Part shown: piece by piece, positions 7,802 to 16,148 of the stretch | Position numbering within the stretch: the first letter of the stretch is position 1 | How the letters are laid out: the number at the start of each line of letters is the position of its first letter | From: Gemmatimonadota bacterium | GTDB taxonomy: Bacteria > Gemmatimonadota > Gemmatimonadetes > Longimicrobiales > Gaopeijiaceae | Assembly: GCA_021295815.1 (NCBI GenBank) | Contig: JAGWBQ010000019.1 | Coordinates: 6,476-46,379 of the forward strand | Length of the DNA stretch: 39,904 bases | Direction: 5' to 3' | Notes under the pieces: generated by a model | Seen by the model: the letters and a program-made list of their open reading frames with translations, nothing else | Told to the model about the DNA's origin: nothing | Database searches by the model: none | Made by a program: the position numbers and the translations under genes

Positions 7802-9076
7802 ATGAGAATCGCCGTCGTCGGGACCGGGATTTCGGGGCTGGGAGCGGCATGGCTGCTCGCCCCGAAGCACGAGGTTCGCGTCTTCGAGCGCGAGAACCGC
7901 ATCGGCGGCCACACTCACACCCACCGGGTGGCCGGCCCTCGCGGGGCTGTCGCGGTCGACTCGGGTTTCATCGTCTACAACGAGACGACCTATCCGCTCC
8001 TGACCAGGCTCTTCGAAGCGCTCGGGGTTCGCTCGCAGCCGAACGACATGTCGTTCTCGTTCGAATGCGAACGCTGCCGGGTGGTCTACAGCGGGCTGGG
8101 TCTCGGCGGGCTCTTCGCCGACCCCGCCAACTTGCTGCGACCCGGCTTCCTACGCTTTCTGGCCATGATCGGGAGATTCAACGCGGCGGGGAGGGGCGAA
8201 GGGTGGAGCGGCCGGGGCGAGACCCTGCGCGAACTCGTATCCTCCGCCGAGCGCGGCGGGAAAGGGCGCAAGACGCGTTCGGGCCCCGAGACGCTCGGCC
8301 GCCACTATGTCTATCCTCTTGCGTCGGCCCTGTGGTCGACCGGGATCCCGACCGTCGAGCGGTTTCCCGCCCGGACGTTCGTGGATTTCTTTCGCAGGCA
8401 CCGACTCTTCCAGTTGAGAAACCGTCTCCAGTGGCGGTCGGTCCGAGGTGGGAGCCGAACCTACGTCGAGGCCATGCTCCACAGGTTGCGCGGCCGCGTC
8501 CACACCGATTCGCCGGTGCGGGCTGTCGATCGCACCGACCGAAGCACTCGTCTCCACTTCGCGGACGGCGCGAGCCAGGAATTCGACAAGGTCGTCCTGG
8601 CGACGCATGCCGACGAGGCGCTCGCGCTCCTTCGGGCGCCCACCGATGCCGAGCGCACGCTGCTGGGCGCATGGGAGTATGCGGAGAACGACACCTGGGT
8701 CCATTCCGACCCGAGCTTTCTGCCGCCGCGGCGGGCGGCGCAGGGTTCCTGGAACTACCGCGTGGCCGACTGCCGCCATCCTTCGCCCGTAACGACCATG
8801 ACCTACAACCTCAACCGACTCCAGCGCCTCGACCCGGAGATGCCCTGCCTGGTCACCCTCAATCCGTCCAGGAGGCCCGTCAGCGTTCACGATCGCGTCA
8901 CTTACACCCACCCGGTCTACACGACGGAATCCGTGGCCACGCGGAGCGCGATCTCGACTCTCAACGGCCAGCTCGGCACCTATTTCTGCGGCGCATACCT
9001 CGGCGACGGATTCCACGAGGACGGCTTCCGCTCGGCGGTCGAAGCGGTCGAGCCTCTGGGCGGGCGGCTGGATTGA
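7802..9076 (+). CDS. FAD-dependent amine-oxidase-like oxidoreductase of CFA-type operon
   Basis: A 424-residue protein. The ATG at 7802 is chosen over one 30 nt upstream because it begins directly with the FAD-binding Rossmann motif RIAVVGTGISGLGAAWLL, followed by the FERENRIGGHTHT motif of NAD_binding_8/amino-oxidase flavoproteins; a GGCGGG stretch lies just upstream. It matches the COG2907 type routinely found beside DUF1365 and cyclopropane fatty acid synthase genes. The reaction is not settled; an oxidation or reduction of an unsaturated or methylated acyl chain is the usual suggestion. It is the first gene of the six-gene operon, and its TGA overlaps the next start (TTGA). Confidence 0.9.
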   Translation: MRIAVVGTGISGLGAAWLLAPKHEVRVFERENRIGGHTHTHRVAGPRGAVAVDSGFIVYNETTYPLLTRLFEALGVRSQPNDMSFSFECERCRVVYSGLGLGGLFADPANLLRPGFLRFLAMIGRFNAAGRGEGWSGRGETLRELVSSAERGGKGRKTRSGPETLGRHYVYPLASALWSTGIPTVERFPARTFVDFFRRHRLFQLRNRLQWRSVRGGSRTYVEAMLHRLRGRVHTDSPVRAVDRTDRSTRLHFADGASQEFDKVVLATHADEALALLRAPTDAERTLLGAWEYAENDTWVHSDPSFLPPRRAAQGSWNYRVADCRHPSPVTTMTYNLNRLQRLDPEMPCLVTLNPSRRPVSVHDRVTYTHPVYTTESVATRSAISTLNGQLGTYFCGAYLGDGFHEDGFRSAVEAVEPLGGRLD

Positions 9077-9900
9077 CCACCGCAGAGACGGACCGACTCC
9101 GCTCAGGCCTCTATGTGGGCACGGTTCGGCACCGACGCACGGCGCCGCGCAAGAACGCCTTCCGCTACGGGGTGTTCCAACTGCTTCTCGATCTCGACGA
9201 GCTTCCCGCCATCGATGCCGCGATCCCCTTCTTCGGCTACAACCGGGCCGGACCGGTCTCGTTCCACGACCGCGACCACATGGGCGGCACGGCCGAGCCG
9301 GTCCGCGACAAGCTGGCCCGTTGGCTGGATGGCCGAGGCCGGGAGCTCGGCGACTCGAGGGTCATGATGCTGACCAATCCGCGAGTGCTGGGGTACGGCT
9401 TCAACCCCGTGTCGCACTTCTTCTGCATGGACGCCGCAGACGAGCTGCGCTTTACCGTGGCCGAGGTCTTCAACACTTTCGGCGAGGTCTACTGCTACCT
9501 GCTCGACGGGGCGGAGACGGTGGGAGGGACGGCGGTGCGGTCGAGGGTGGACAAGCGGTTCCACGTCTCGCCCTTCATGCCGATCGACGGCGTCCGCTAC
9601 GAATGGATCGTGACTCCCCCGGGCGAGCGCATGACTCTCCACATCGACGAGTTCGAGGCCGACAGGAAGTACTTCGACGCGACGCTCAAGCTGGCCCGCA
9701 GGCCGCTTACGGCCGCCTCGTTGGCCCGGGCCTTGGTGCGCTATCCGCACATGACTGCGCGGACGATCACGATGATCCACTGGCAGGCCGCGAAGCTCTG
9801 GGCGAAGCGGGCGCCCTTCTTCCGCAAGCCGGAGCCGCCCGACAACGGACTCGACGGCTGGCAACCCGGCAAGGGCAAGGGACGATCACGGGCCCGGTGA
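9073..9900 (+). CDS. DUF1365 family protein
   Basis: A 275-residue protein starting at TTG 9073, which overlaps the preceding stop by 4 nt. An in-frame GTG at 9115 is the alternative, but it would cut into the conserved LYVGTVRHRR start of the domain. Characteristic DUF1365 strings are visible: FGYNRAGPVSFHDRDHM, TNPRVLGYGFNPVSHFF and VDKRFHVSPFMP. The family has no established biochemical role, but it is almost always encoded between a COG2907 flavoprotein and a cyclopropane fatty acid synthase, which points to acyl-chain modification. Downstream coupling is by GTGA overlap. Confidence 0.9.
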   Translation: MTTAETDRLRSGLYVGTVRHRRTAPRKNAFRYGVFQLLLDLDELPAIDAAIPFFGYNRAGPVSFHDRDHMGGTAEPVRDKLARWLDGRGRELGDSRVMMLTNPRVLGYGFNPVSHFFCMDAADELRFTVAEVFNTFGEVYCYLLDGAETVGGTAVRSRVDKRFHVSPFMPIDGVRYEWIVTPPGERMTLHIDEFEADRKYFDATLKLARRPLTAASLARALVRYPHMTARTITMIHWQAAKLWAKRAPFFRKPEPPDNGLDGWQPGKGKGRSRAR

Positions 9901-11183
9901 GCACGGCAGCAAAGGCGACAGGGTCTTCGGAGCCCACCCCGGAACGTTGGGTGAGCCTGGCGGACAGGCTCGCTCGCGCCATCGTCCTTGCCTCCCTGCG
10001 CCGGGTGGGGCGGGGACGCCTCTCGATACGGACCCCGGACGGGGCGGTCCATCGCTTCAAGGGTGCGGTTCCGGGGCCGGAGGCCGCGATCACCGTTCAC
10101 GATACCCGTTTCTTTCGGCGGATGCTGCTCGACGGCGAGATGGGCGCCGGCGAAGCCTACATACGGGGGGAGTGGTCGGCGGACTCGCCCATGGAAGCGG
10201 CCCGCTTCGGCATCCTCAATCGCCGTTTCCTGCGTCCGCTGGTTCCGCTCCTCTGGCCTGCGGCGGCCGCAGCCTGGCTGGCTCACCGGGCCCGCCCGAA
10301 CACGAAGACGGGTTCGCGGCGCAACATCACGAAGCACTACGACCTCGGAAACGACTTCTTCGCGCTCTTCCTCGATCCCTCGATGACTTATTCGTGCGCA
10401 TACTTCGACGAGTACGCGCTCCGGGCCGACGAGGAGGCCCGCGGCCGGTCCGGAATCGACGCCGCGACCCTCGAAGAGGCCCAGCGGGCCAAGTACCGGC
10501 TCCTGGCGAGCAAGGCCGGCCTGCGCCCGGGGGCGCGCGTCCTCGAGATCGGCTGCGGATGGGGCGGGTTCGCCGAACTGGCGGCCTCGGAGTTCGGATG
10601 TCGGGTCACCGGGCTGACGATCTCACAAGAGCAGGCGGCCTATGCGCGAGAGCGAATCGACCGTGCCGGCCTCGCGGACCGGGTGTCCATAGAGCTGACC
10701 GACTATCGGGAGGTCACCGGCAGGTACGATGCGATCGTGTCGATCGAGATGCTCGAGGCGGTGGGGCACCGCTATCTCCCCACATACTTCGAAAAGTGCG
10801 CCGAGGCGCTCAATCCGGGAGGCAGAGCTGTGATCCAGGTGATCACCATTCCCGACAACCGCTACCTGCGCTACCGCTTGCGCCCGGACTACATCCAGCG
10901 CTTCATCTTTCCGGGCGCGCATCTGCCGTCGATGGGAGCGATAGGGCGAGCCCTGCGTCGAACCGAATTGCGGATCGTCCACCGGGAGGATCTGGCGCCT
11001 CACTACGGACCCACGCTCGCCGCGTGGCGAGAACGATTCCTTCGACGACGGAACGCCCTCTTCAAGCTGGGGTTCGACGATAGCTTCCTTCATCGGTGGG
11101 AGTTCTACTTCGCATACTGCGAGGCCGCATTCCGCACCCGCTACGTGGCCGACTGGCAGCTCGTCCTGGAACGGAAGGGGTGA
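9897..11183 (+). CDS. cfa: cyclopropane-fatty-acyl-phospholipid synthase
   Basis: A 428-residue protein starting at GTG 9897, overlapping the DUF1365 stop (GTGA). It contains the substrate/phospholipid-binding signature HYDLGNDFFALFLDPSMTYS with the conserved SCAYF cysteine region, the SAM-binding motif I VLEIGCGWGGFAELAA, and the SIEMLEAVG acidic motif. The C-terminal WEFYFAYCEAAFRTR and WQLVL match the Escherichia coli enzyme pattern. The family transfers a methylene from SAM to the cis double bond of membrane phospholipid acyl chains. The extended N-terminus (about residues 1-140) is the usual non-SAM domain. A second, divergent paralogue lies two genes downstream, so one of the two may make a methyl-branched rather than a cyclopropane product. 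Confidence 0.93.
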   Translation: MSTAAKATGSSEPTPERWVSLADRLARAIVLASLRRVGRGRLSIRTPDGAVHRFKGAVPGPEAAITVHDTRFFRRMLLDGEMGAGEAYIRGEWSADSPMEAARFGILNRRFLRPLVPLLWPAAAAAWLAHRARPNTKTGSRRNITKHYDLGNDFFALFLDPSMTYSCAYFDEYALRADEEARGRSGIDAATLEEAQRAKYRLLASKAGLRPGARVLEIGCGWGGFAELAASEFGCRVTGLTISQEQAAYARERIDRAGLADRVSIELTDYREVTGRYDAIVSIEMLEAVGHRYLPTYFEKCAEALNPGGRAVIQVITIPDNRYLRYRLRPDYIQRFIFPGAHLPSMGAIGRALRRTELRIVHREDLAPHYGPTLAAWRERFLRRRNALFKLGFDDSFLHRWEFYFAYCEAAFRTRYVADWQLVLERKG

Positions 11184-11275
11184 GGCCGCACAATGAAGAG
11201 TGAGACCATGGACACGAACGGGAAGGTGCGCGGAGAAGCGGCGAAGCTGCGTCGCCGCTCGAGCTCTCGACCCTG

Positions 11276-12073
11276 GTGCTCGGCCTGAACGCCGCGCTCG
11301 CCGTCACGACGGTCGCGGTCGTGGCTGTCGCGGTGATGGCCGCGCTCTGGTATCGTCAGCTCCGGACCCGGGAGGCCGACGTGGTGGACCTCGCCTGGAC
11401 CGCAGGCCTGGGTGCGGCGGCCGTTTTCTACGCGGCGGCCGTGCCGACGGGAGTGGGATGGCGGCGCTGGCTGGTGGCTGCGATGGCCGGGGTTTGGTCG
11501 GTGCGCCTGGCTAGCTACCTGTTGACGCGAGTGAAAACGCCGGGCGAAGACGGCCGCTACCGCGACTTGCGCACCAAGTGGGGTCGCGGGGCGCCGCTCA
11601 AGTTCTTCGTCTTCTTCCAGGCCCAGGCGGCCTTGGTGGTCGTTCTATCGATCCACTTCCTGCTCGCCATGCGCGCATCGGAGCCGACGCTCAGGGTCGC
11701 CGACATCGCGGGTTTGGCGATCTGGCTGGTGTCGATCACGGGCGAATCGATCGCCGACGCCCAGTTGGCGCGTTTCCGGGCCGTGCCCGGCAACGAGGGC
11801 AAGGTCTGCCGCGCGGGGCTCTGGCGCTACTCCCGTCACCCCAACTACTTCTTCGAATGGCTGCACTGGGTGGCCTACGTGCCGGTCGCGTACGGGAGCG
11901 CTCCTCCGTGGGCCATCCTCCTCGCTCCGGTCCTCCTGCTGCTCTCTATCCGGTTCATCACCGGAATCCCGCCCATCGAGAGACGTTCGGTGGAAAGGCG
12001 GGGCGAGGAATACCGTCGTTATCAGCGCACCACGAGCGCCTTCGTCCCCTGGTTTCCCCGGAAGGATCGGTGA
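11276..12073 (+). CDS. DUF1295 integral membrane protein (steroid-reductase-like)
   Basis: A 265-residue polytopic membrane protein with roughly six hydrophobic segments, starting at GTG 11276. It shows the DUF1295 (PF06966) signatures DVVDLAWTAG, SVRLASYLL, GLWRYSRHPNYFFEW and the GIPPIERRSVERRGEEYRRY tail. The RHPNYFFEW region is shared with steroid 5-alpha-reductase and isoprenylcysteine methyltransferase-like proteins that bind NADPH or SAM. Its role in this operon is probably reduction or modification of a membrane acyl chain. A 92-nt gap precedes it, the largest in the operon; no in-frame ATG exists upstream of the GTG back to the stop at 11201. Its stop overlaps the next start. Confidence 0.88.
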   Translation: MLGLNAALAVTTVAVVAVAVMAALWYRQLRTREADVVDLAWTAGLGAAAVFYAAAVPTGVGWRRWLVAAMAGVWSVRLASYLLTRVKTPGEDGRYRDLRTKWGRGAPLKFFVFFQAQAALVVVLSIHFLLAMRASEPTLRVADIAGLAIWLVSITGESIADAQLARFRAVPGNEGKVCRAGLWRYSRHPNYFFEWLHWVAYVPVAYGSAPPWAILLAPVLLLLSIRFITGIPPIERRSVERRGEEYRRYQRTTSAFVPWFPRKDR

Positions 12074-13110
12074 GCGTCGCGGAAGCGCTCTCGCGGACGG
12101 CCTTCGCGGCCGCCGAGTCCGGAAAACTGCCCGACCGGGTAGTCCGGGCCGGCATTCGAGCTCTGTTGCGTGCGCGGCTGCGCTCTTTGGCGAGCGAACC
12201 CCAGCTCGACGAGGCGACGCTGCGTTCGGGTCCCGTCGCGCCGGCGCCGTGTGAAGCGAACGAGCAGCACTACGAGGTCCCGGCAGCGTTCTTCGAGCTG
12301 GCGCTGGGCCCCCGGCTGAAGTACTCCTCGTGCCACTGGCCGGATGACGAAGATGGATTCGCTCTCGCGGACGCCGAGCTCTCCATGCTGGAGCTCACCT
12401 GCTCCCGTTCCGATCTGTCCGGCGGCCAGGACGTCCTCGACCTCGGCTGCGGCTGGGGCGCACTCACGCTCTTCGCGGCGGAGAAGTATCCGGACAGCCG
12501 GATCGTCGGCGTGTCGCACTCCGAGTCTCAGCGCCGTCACATTCTGGAACGGGTTCGGCGAAGCGGCCTCGACAACGTGAGGATCATGACGGCGGATGTC
12601 TCGGAGCTGGAGCTCGAGCCGGAGAGCTTCGATCGCGTGGTTTCGGTCGAAATGTTCGAGCACATGAACAACTACGAACTTCTGTTGAGGAAGATCGAGA
12701 GCTGGATGCGGCCCCGGGCGCGGCTATTCGTCCACGTCTTCTGCCACCATGCCCGCGCGTACCGGTTCGCCGACAAGGGCGCGGGGGACTGGATGGCCCG
12801 CGAGTTCTTCACCGGCGGTCTGATGCCCAGTCCGTCGCTAGTGCCGAAGTTCCGGGGCGATCTGACCCTCGAAGCCGACTGGTTCGTGCGGGGTACTCAC
12901 TACGCGCGCACCGCCGAAGCCTGGCTGGAAAATCTGGACGCCATGCGACACGAAGCCGCCTCGGTCTTCGTCGATACCTACGGCGCCGCGTCCGCCCACC
13001 GTTGGGTGGAACGCTGGCGGCTCTTCTTCATGGCCGTCGCCGAAACCTTCGCCTACGGGAACGGTCGGGAGTGGGGCGTGTCGCACCATCGATTCCTAAA
13101 GAGAGCGTGA
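12070..13110 (+). CDS. second CFA-like SAM-dependent methyltransferase
   Basis: A 346-residue protein starting at GTG 12070 (GTGA overlap with the previous stop). It has the SAM motif VLDLGCGWGALTLFAAEKYP, the SVEMFEHMNNYELLL motif and the FVHVFCHHARAYRF segment typical of the CFA-like subgroup that also contains coclaurine N-methyltransferase-like proteins. It lacks the SCAYF form of the canonical synthase (here KYSSCHW) and the long N-terminal domain. The substrate is inferred to be an unsaturated acyl chain, giving a methyl-branched product, but this is not demonstrated. The DUF1295 plus short CFA-like pair is a recurrent bacterial arrangement. Confidence 0.88.
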   Translation: MSVAEALSRTAFAAAESGKLPDRVVRAGIRALLRARLRSLASEPQLDEATLRSGPVAPAPCEANEQHYEVPAAFFELALGPRLKYSSCHWPDDEDGFALADAELSMLELTCSRSDLSGGQDVLDLGCGWGALTLFAAEKYPDSRIVGVSHSESQRRHILERVRRSGLDNVRIMTADVSELELEPESFDRVVSVEMFEHMNNYELLLRKIESWMRPRARLFVHVFCHHARAYRFADKGAGDWMAREFFTGGLMPSPSLVPKFRGDLTLEADWFVRGTHYARTAEAWLENLDAMRHEAASVFVDTYGAASAHRWVERWRLFFMAVAETFAYGNGREWGVSHHRFLKRA

Positions 13111-13153
13111 CCGCGCCCGAGGATAACGACATGACAAGGACAAAGGCGGCGAC

Positions 13154-14062
13154 ATGATCGAGACCGCAGCTCGCGAGCACGTCGACCACGATTCGCTTGC
13201 CCGCACGTACAGAGTCGACTTTCTCCGCAGCTACGCCTTCATCGGCATGCACGTTCTGGCGTTGGGCGCGTTCTTCACCGGCGTCAGCGTGCCCGCTCTC
13301 GTCGCCTTGCTCGTCACCTTCTGGATTCGCCTCTTCGGAATAACCGGAGGCTACCACCGCTACTTCTCGCACAGGTCGTTCAAGACCAGCCGGGTCCTCC
13401 AGTTCGTCCTGGCCTGGCTCGGAGCCAGCGCGGGGCAGAACGGGCCGCTCTGGTGGGTGTCTCATCATCGGCTTCACCATCGCCACGCCGACACCGAACA
13501 CGACGCTCATTCGCCCGGCCTCAGAGGCTTCTGGTGGGCGCACGCCGGCTGGATCATGACGCGGCGCTACAAGGGATACGACGAGTCGCTGGTGCATGAC
13601 CTGAGGCGGTTTCCCGAGCTGCGCTTCCTCGACCGGATGCACATGCTGGCGCCCTTCAGCCTCGGCGTCCTGCTCTTCGGGGTCGGCTGGTGGCTCGAAG
13701 CGGTATTTCCCACGCTCGGGGCCACTCGCTGGCAGATGCTCGGCTGGGGTCTCTTCGTAAGCACGATGCTGCTCTACCACGTGACCTTCCTCGTGAACTC
13801 GGTCACCCACATGTGGGGACGGCGCCGCTACGCCACGAAGGATCACTCGAGGAACAACTGGTGGGTCGCGCTGCTGACGCTGGGCGAGGGCTGGCACAAC
13901 AACCATCACCGCTATCCGTCGTCCGAGCGTCAGGGCTTCTACTGGTGGGAGCTCGACGTCACGCACTACCTCCTCAGGACGCTGGAGAAGGTCGGGCTGG
14001 TCTGGGAGCTGCGGACCCCGCCGGCGACGGCGTACGGGAGGCGGAGGAAGGCGCGGTCGTAG
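13154..14062 (+). CDS. acyl-CoA/acyl-lipid delta-9-type fatty acid desaturase
   Basis: A 302-residue integral membrane diiron desaturase. All three histidine boxes are present: HRYFSH (68-73), HHRLHH (104-109) and HNNHH (248-252), with the NSVTHMWG motif between boxes two and three. Four hydrophobic segments flank the boxes. It introduces a cis double bond into a long-chain acyl group using O2 and electrons from a carrier not encoded here. It begins 43 nt after the second methyltransferase and is probably the last gene of the operon, supplying the unsaturated substrate for the two methyltransferases. Confidence 0.92.
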   Translation: MIETAAREHVDHDSLARTYRVDFLRSYAFIGMHVLALGAFFTGVSVPALVALLVTFWIRLFGITGGYHRYFSHRSFKTSRVLQFVLAWLGASAGQNGPLWWVSHHRLHHRHADTEHDAHSPGLRGFWWAHAGWIMTRRYKGYDESLVHDLRRFPELRFLDRMHMLAPFSLGVLLFGVGWWLEAVFPTLGATRWQMLGWGLFVSTMLLYHVTFLVNSVTHMWGRRRYATKDHSRNNWWVALLTLGEGWHNNHHRYPSSERQGFYWWELDVTHYLLRTLEKVGLVWELRTPPATAYGRRRKARS

Positions 14063-14063
14063 G

Positions 14064-14119
14064 CGGTCGGTTCGAGACGACCGCAGGTCGCCAGCCCTTC
14101 GAAGAGGAGGAACCGACCG
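14064..14119. terminator. inverted repeat between convergent desaturase and hisIE
   Basis: CGGTCGGTTC (14064-14073) and GAACCGACCG (14110-14119) are perfect 10-bp complements. The loop contains a smaller CGACC-GCA-GGTCG hairpin. It sits in the 111-nt gap between two convergent operons, where a bidirectional terminator is expected. There is no U-tract. Confidence 0.45.
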
Positions 14120-14173
14120 TTACCGCGGCGCCGGGTATCGCTCGGCGAATCGGTGACGCTTGCCTCGCGGGGG

Positions 14174-14833
14174 TCACCTGCCCGACCGCTTTCGCAACTC
14201 CCGGGCGACCTCTTCCAACCCGACGCCTTCGGCCCTCAGGGCGACCAGGACGTGGTAGAGCAGGTCGGCGGCCTCGGATACGGCCCGTTCCTCATCGCCG
14301 CTGGCCAGCGACGCGATCAGTTCCGCTCCTTCTTCGCCCAACTTCTTGAGCCTCAGGTTGCCGTCGGCAAGCAGACGCGTCGTGTAGCTTCCCTCGGGAC
14401 GAGCCCGGCTTCGCTCGGCAATCACGGCGTCGAGTTTGCGGAGCGTCTCTTCGCAAGACGGCTTCGGCGCAACCTCGCCCCAGCACGTGCGCTCGCCCAG
14501 GTGGCATGCCGGTCCCGCAGGTTCGACCAAGGCCAGCACGGCGTCCTGATCGCAGTCGAGCAGGAGCTCCTTCACCGGCAGCGTGTCGCCGCTTGTCGCC
14601 CCCTTGCGCCATAGCTCCCGACGGCTCCTCGACCAGAAGTGCATCTCGCCGGTCGCGAGCGTAGCCTCCAGCGCCTCCCGGTTCGCGAAGGCCAGCATGA
14701 GGACCGCTCCGTCGCGGGCGTCCTGGACGACCACCGCCACCAGTCCACCGGCCTTCGCGAAGTCGACTCGGTCGAGATCGGCACAGGTAGCGACGATCCG
14801 TCCCCCGGATCCGACTCCTTCGGCGTCCGCCAT
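14174..14833 (-). CDS. hisIE: bifunctional phosphoribosyl-AMP cyclohydrolase / phosphoribosyl-ATP pyrophosphatase
   Basis: A 219-residue fusion, last gene of the his operon. The N-terminal half is PRA-CH with LMLAFANREALEATLATG, the SRSRRELWRKGATSGD motif and LLDCDQDAVL. The C-terminal half, from about residue 125, is PRA-PH with LKKLGEEGAELIASLASGDEE and EAADLLYHVLVAL. It performs steps 2 and 3 of histidine synthesis. The ATG lies 2 nt after the hisF stop, the only junction in the operon without overlap. A convergent terminator-like repeat follows. Confidence 0.96.
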   Translation of the reverse strand: MADAEGVGSGGRIVATCADLDRVDFAKAGGLVAVVVQDARDGAVLMLAFANREALEATLATGEMHFWSRSRRELWRKGATSGDTLPVKELLLDCDQDAVLALVEPAGPACHLGERTCWGEVAPKPSCEETLRKLDAVIAERSRARPEGSYTTRLLADGNLRLKKLGEEGAELIASLASGDEERAVSEAADLLYHVLVALRAEGVGLEEVARELRKRSGR

Positions 14834-14835
14834 CG

Positions 14836-15597
14836 TTAACGCACCTCCCGCACCGGAACGCCCGCCCGGGCGAGCTCGGCCTTGATCTCTCGGATGCTGA
14901 CGATGCCGTCGTGCAGGATCCCGGCCAGGAGCGCGGCGGAGGCGCCGCCTTCGAAGATGGCCGCCCGCAGGTGGTCGCTCGACCCGGCGCCGCCCGAAGC
15001 GATCACCGGAACCGTAGCCCGGTCGCAAACCAGCTTCAGCAGGGAAAGCGCGTACCCGGAACGGGCTCCGTCGTCGTCGATGGAGGTGAGGAGGATCTCG
15101 CCCGCCCCCCGGTCTTCGCACTCGAGCGCCCAACCCACGGCCTCGAGTCCGGTGGGTTTGTGGCCGCCGTGGGTGTAGCAACGCCAGATGCCGTCCTCCA
15201 GCGCCGCGTCCACGCTGGCGACGATGCACTGGCTCCCGAAGCGGATCGCGCCCTCGGTCAGGATCTCCGGGGTAAGAACCGCCGCAGTGTTGATGCTCAC
15301 CTTGTCCGCGCCCGCCCGCAGCATGAGGTCGATCTCGATGACCGATTTGACTCCGCCGCCCACCGTCAGCGGGATGAAGAGCACGTCCGCCGTTCTTCTC
15401 ACCGTCTCCAACAGAGCGTGCCGGCCCTCCTGGGAGGCCGAGACATCGAGGAGCACGATCTCGTCCGCCCCTTCCTCCTCGTAGCGAACGGCCAATTCCA
15501 CCGGATCTCCGACATCGGTCAGGTCGCGGAAGGCCGTCCCCTTCACAACCCGCCCGTCCTTGACGTCGAGGCAGGCGACCACCCTCGGCAGAATCAT
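14836..15597 (-). CDS. hisF: imidazole glycerol phosphate synthase, cyclase subunit
   Basis: A 253-residue (beta/alpha)8 barrel. Catalytic strings are visible: VVACLDVKDGRVVKG with the first aspartate, IPLTVGGGVKS, DKVSINTAAV, LTSIDDDGARSGYAL with the second catalytic aspartate, and PVIASGGAGSSDHL. It uses ammonia channelled from HisH to convert PRFAR into imidazole glycerol phosphate and AICAR. The ATG overlaps the hisB stop (TGATG). It is not adjacent to hisH here: hisA and hisB lie between them. Confidence 0.97.
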   Translation of the reverse strand: MILPRVVACLDVKDGRVVKGTAFRDLTDVGDPVELAVRYEEEGADEIVLLDVSASQEGRHALLETVRRTADVLFIPLTVGGGVKSVIEIDLMLRAGADKVSINTAAVLTPEILTEGAIRFGSQCIVASVDAALEDGIWRCYTHGGHKPTGLEAVGWALECEDRGAGEILLTSIDDDGARSGYALSLLKLVCDRATVPVIASGGAGSSDHLRAAIFEGGASAALLAGILHDGIVSIREIKAELARAGVPVREVR

Positions 15598-16148
15598 CAG
15601 GCCTCCCCTTCCTCGCCGCGCTCCATACGGACCCTCCCCTTCGTGCTGAAGATGGACTCCTGCTCCACGAGCGCCTGCTTCAGAGCCGTGCCGACCGCCT
15701 TGACGACCGCCTCCACCACATGATGGCGATCTCCGCCCCTGATCACGCGGACGTGCAGGGTGGCGTCGAGGCTCATGGCGAAGGAGTGCAGGAAGTGAGT
15801 GTACAGCGGCGCACCCGCTTCGCCCACGAAGTAGGGCCGGCCCCCGACGTCGATCGCCGCCTCCGCCAGCGTCTCGTCCATGGGAAGGAGGCACCAGCCG
15901 AAGCGCGCGACGTTTTCGCCCGCGAGATCGCGGATCGCGACGCCGAGCGTGAGGCCCACGTCTTCGACCAGGTGGTGACGCAGGTCGCCTTCGGCTTCGA
16001 CTTCCAGATCGAGCCCCGAGTAGCGGGCGAAGGTCTCGAGCATGTGGCGCAGGAACGCGTCCTCGACCTCGACTCGGCTTCGACCCTCACCGCGCGAGAC
16101 GCGAATGCGCACTTCGGTTTCCGAGGTCCGGCGAATTATGTCCTTCAC
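15597..16148 (-). CDS. hisB: imidazoleglycerol-phosphate dehydratase (monofunctional)
   Basis: A 183-residue dehydratase starting at GTG 16148, which overlaps the hisA stop and is preceded by GGGAGGGGA. The metal-binding repeats HHLVEDVGL and HHVVEAVVKA are present, and the product has the single-domain length. There is no N-terminal HAD phosphatase, so histidinol-phosphate phosphatase must be encoded elsewhere. It sits between hisA and hisF, unlike the common C-B-H-A-F order. Confidence 0.96.
   Translation of the reverse strand: MKDIIRRTSETEVRIRVSRGEGRSRVEVEDAFLRHMLETFARYSGLDLEVEAEGDLRHHLVEDVGLTLGVAIRDLAGENVARFGWCLLPMDETLAEAAIDVGGRPYFVGEAGAPLYTHFLHSFAMSLDATLHVRVIRGGDRHHVVEAVVKAVGTALKQALVEQESIFSTKGRVRMERGEEGEA

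Noticed and set aside
11193-11288. 31-codon ORF before DUF1295 as a separate gene
   Set aside because: No Shine-Dalgarno support and no recognisable product; kept only as evidence of a possible frame slip.
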